In this document: positions 62,278 through 64,000 of the stretch, one piece after another | Layout: each line of letters opens with the position of its first letter | Position numbering within the stretch: position 1 is the stretch's first letter | Assembly: GCF_019645815.1 (NCBI RefSeq) | Contig: NZ_CP080997.1 | Coordinates: 3,724,880 to 3,788,879, forward strand | DNA length: 64,000 nucleotides | DNA from: Mycolicibacter heraklionensis | GTDB lineage: Bacteria; Actinomycetota; Actinomycetes; Mycobacteriales; Mycobacteriaceae | Reading direction: 5' to 3' | The notes under the pieces: model-generated | Database searches by the model: none | What the model saw: the letters and a program-made list of their open reading frames with translations, nothing else | What the model was told of the DNA's origin: nothing | Made by a program: the position numbers and the translations under genes

Positions 62278-64000
62278 TCAGGCCGGCTTGACCAGGACGT
62301 CGACGGTGCTGGCGCCGTGGTCGGCGGCGATCACCAGCACCGAGGAGCCGGCTCCGGACACCACGTGCCCGCCGATGACGTCCACCTGGTAGCCGTCCGG
62401 GTACTGCAGCGCCGGCACCACGATTCGGGTCTGCGCGTCGGCGGCGAAACCGCCCGAGCCGTCAGCCATCGCGGTGGAGTAGCTGAAGTGGAAGACGCCG
62501 CCTGCGAACGACCAGGCGGTCGGCACACCGGCGATCGTCTGCGGGTACGGCTCGGCCAGCGCCGCCAGCTTGGCGGCGTCGACGTTGTCGCCCACCGGCG
62601 GCAGATTGGTGTCGAAGACCAGCGCCTGACCCTCCGGAGAGCTGCTGGCGACGTCACCGCCGGTATAGGCCCACTCCAGCCAGCCGTACCGATAGGGGTT
62701 GGTGTGCGCCAATGTATTGGCGATGACACCAGCGTTGGCGGTGGCGCCGAACTCCGTCATCAGCGCCGGGACGTTGTGCGAGTCGGCATATGCCGCAGCG
62801 TTGTTCAACAGGATGTCGAAGTTGAGCCCACAGCCGAAGTCGATGTCGAACACCGAGTTCGCCAGGCAGTAGTTGTGGAACGCGAAGATGCCGTGTGGAT
62901 CGTCCACGACTCCCAACGACGTCGGTATGGCCGTGTTGAACAGGAAAGTCGGTTCGAACAGCACCGGGGTGTTCGGGTCGACAGAGCGGATCGCCGCGGT
63001 CATCTGGTTGTAGAACGGCGTCAGGGTCTGGGCGTCGAAGTGCGGACTGCCCAACGCGGCAGACAGCCACGGCGAGCCCGGCCACGGCTCGTTGATGATC
63101 CCGTAGCCGGCCACACTCGCGTCGTCCTTGAAGTAGTCGGCGACGTACTGCCACGAGCGCGCGTAGTGGTTGGCCAGCCCGATCCCATCCTCGGCTTTGG
63201 CGTTGGACCAGAACGCATCCCAGGCGTGCAGCTGCGCGGGGTTGACCAGGTAGGTGCCGATCTGGCCGACGTCGGGGTTGGGCAACCCGCCGGTCAGAAC
63301 CGCCCAGTCCGGCGCGCCGTCGCCACCGAAGCCCGCACTGTAGAAGTCCTGGTGGAAGTCGAGAATGCTGTAGATGCCGTGGTCGGCCAGGGTTTGCACG
63401 GTCTGCTTGATCGCGGCGAGATAGTCGGGGTCGAACACGCCGGGCTGCGGCTCCACGCCGGCCCAGAGCACCCCCACCCGAACGGCATTGAAGCCGTTGG
63501 CCGCCAGGAACGCCGCGTCGTCGTCGCCGAACCCGTTGGCGCCCGGCGTGTACGGCGCGATCTTGTAGACCTGGTTGAGCCCGTGCAGGATCACCACCTT
63601 GCCGTCGCTGTCGGTGATCCAGGCGCCGGCGGTGGACAGGCCGGTGTAGGGGCCACTGTCCGGGGCGCCGGCCAGGGTGCCGAAGTGCCCGACCGCGCCG
63701 TGGATCCCGAACATGCCGGCCGCACCGCCGGCACCGCCCAGCGCCGGCAGGCTGCCGGCGCCGCCGTAGACACCGTTGCCGGCGTCGCCACCGGCACCGC
63801 CGACGCCCATCAGCCAGCCGCCGGCACCGCCGTCTCCACCGTTGCCCCCGGAACCACCGTCACCCCCGTCGCCACCGGCGCCGCCGTTGCCGAACATGCC
63901 GGCCGCTCCCCCGGCCCCGCCGCCACCGCCGGCGTTGTTGTCCCAGCCGGCGCCGCCGTCACCGAAGAGCCAGCCCGCGTCACCGCCGTCGGGATGCGTC
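62278..64000 (-). CDS. PE_PGRS-type protein with a C-terminal GH5/endoglycoceramidase-like domain (N-terminus outside window)
   Basis: The frame is open to the window edge. Its visible start (63600-64000) is Gly-Gly-x PGRS repeat (GGAGGDGGDGG and similar), joined directly to a glycoside hydrolase domain of about 450 residues: GKVVILHGLNQVYK, GFNAVRVGVLWAGVEP, SILDFHQDFYS, acid/base Glu in YGIINEPWPG, IFAFHNYC and nucleophile Glu in ALMTEFGAT, then a C-terminal beta domain. The NEPWPG and FHQDFYS context is that of endoglycoceramidases within GH5. A PE domain is expected beyond the edge. Confidence 0.88.
   Translation of the reverse strand, partial: THPDGGDAGWLFGDGGAGWDNNAGGGGGAGGAAGMFGNGGAGGDGGDGGSGGNGGDGGAGGWLMGVGGAGGDAGNGVYGGAGSLPALGGAGGAAGMFGIHGAVGHFGTLAGAPDSGPYTGLSTAGAWITDSDGKVVILHGLNQVYKIAPYTPGANGFGDDDAAFLAANGFNAVRVGVLWAGVEPQPGVFDPDYLAAIKQTVQTLADHGIYSILDFHQDFYSAGFGGDGAPDWAVLTGGLPNPDVGQIGTYLVNPAQLHAWDAFWSNAKAEDGIGLANHYARSWQYVADYFKDDASVAGYGIINEPWPGSPWLSAALGSPHFDAQTLTPFYNQMTAAIRSVDPNTPVLFEPTFLFNTAIPTSLGVVDDPHGIFAFHNYCLANSVFDIDFGCGLNFDILLNNAAAYADSHNVPALMTEFGATANAGVIANTLAHTNPYRYGWLEWAYTGGDVASSSPEGQALVFDTNLPPVGDNVDAAKLAALAEPYPQTIAGVPTAWSFAGGVFHFSYSTAMADGSGGFAADAQTRIVVPALQYPDGYQVDVIGGHVVSGAGSSVLVIAADHGASTVDVLVKPA

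Noticed and set aside
63600..64000. Regular short repeats that could suggest a CRISPR array
   Set aside because: They are in-frame Gly-Gly-x codon repeats of a PGRS domain with no constant repeat plus unique spacer pattern and no cas genes nearby.

Overview
The window is mycobacterial chromosome: very high GC, dense GTG starts, ATGA/GTGA gene overlaps, leaderless-looking starts, two PPE proteins, a PE-PPE-domain protein and a PE_PGRS fusion. Gene order around add-deoA-cdd-sdhCDAB, dacB1-sugI-nagA, yhjD-trpS and metC-metA follows that remembered for M. tuberculosis Rv3313c-Rv3342, but a large corrinoid (vitamin B12) island has been inserted or retained in the middle. The species cannot be named from this sequence alone; it is not M. 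tuberculosis.

Layout. 1-1008: tail of an unknown gene and an LGFP-repeat lipoprotein. 1077-3863: nucleoside salvage operon cdd-deoA-add (minus). 4106-7671: succinate dehydrogenase sdhCDAB (plus). 7672-12097: a steroid-reductase-like gene framed by inverted repeats, an ECF41 sigma factor with its carboxymuconolactone decarboxylase and F420/PPOX partners, an SMP-30 protein and a decayed mazF toxin. 12166-16645: dacB1, sugI-like sugar porter, nagA, GNAT. 16667-19936: yhjD-like, trpS, and a TetR/crotonase pair with its operator.

20111-42061 holds most of the aerobic cobalamin pathway: cobG(truncated)-cobH-cobIJ-cobM, cobL, a riboswitch-led chlID-cobO-cobBC(fusion)-cobD operon, type III glutamine synthetase, and a riboswitch-led cobN-cobF-cobQ-cobK operon. 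Back to back with the cobN riboswitch is a second one driving an importer operon: a BtuF-like lipoprotein, a BtuC-like permease, an ABC ATPase fused to a FhuF-type [2Fe-2S] domain, and an uncharacterised protein. Two PPE-PPW proteins (47102-48850, 51143-52744) each sit behind their own cobalamin riboswitch. There are thus five cobalamin riboswitches in 27 kb, and those of the importer and both PPE genes are visibly paralogous from promoter to expression platform. I read importer plus PPE proteins as one candidate corrinoid-uptake system spanning both mycobacterial membranes; that functional link is inference.

53008-64000: a glycosyltransferase with repeats, monomeric isocitrate dehydrogenase, a SAM-IV riboswitch followed by a poly-cysteine leader peptide ahead of the methionine operon (metY-metX-methyltransferase), a secreted PE-PPE-domain hydrolase, and a PE_PGRS protein with a GH5/endoglycoceramidase-like domain that runs off the window. 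I saw no rRNA, tRNA, CRISPR array or transposase gene.
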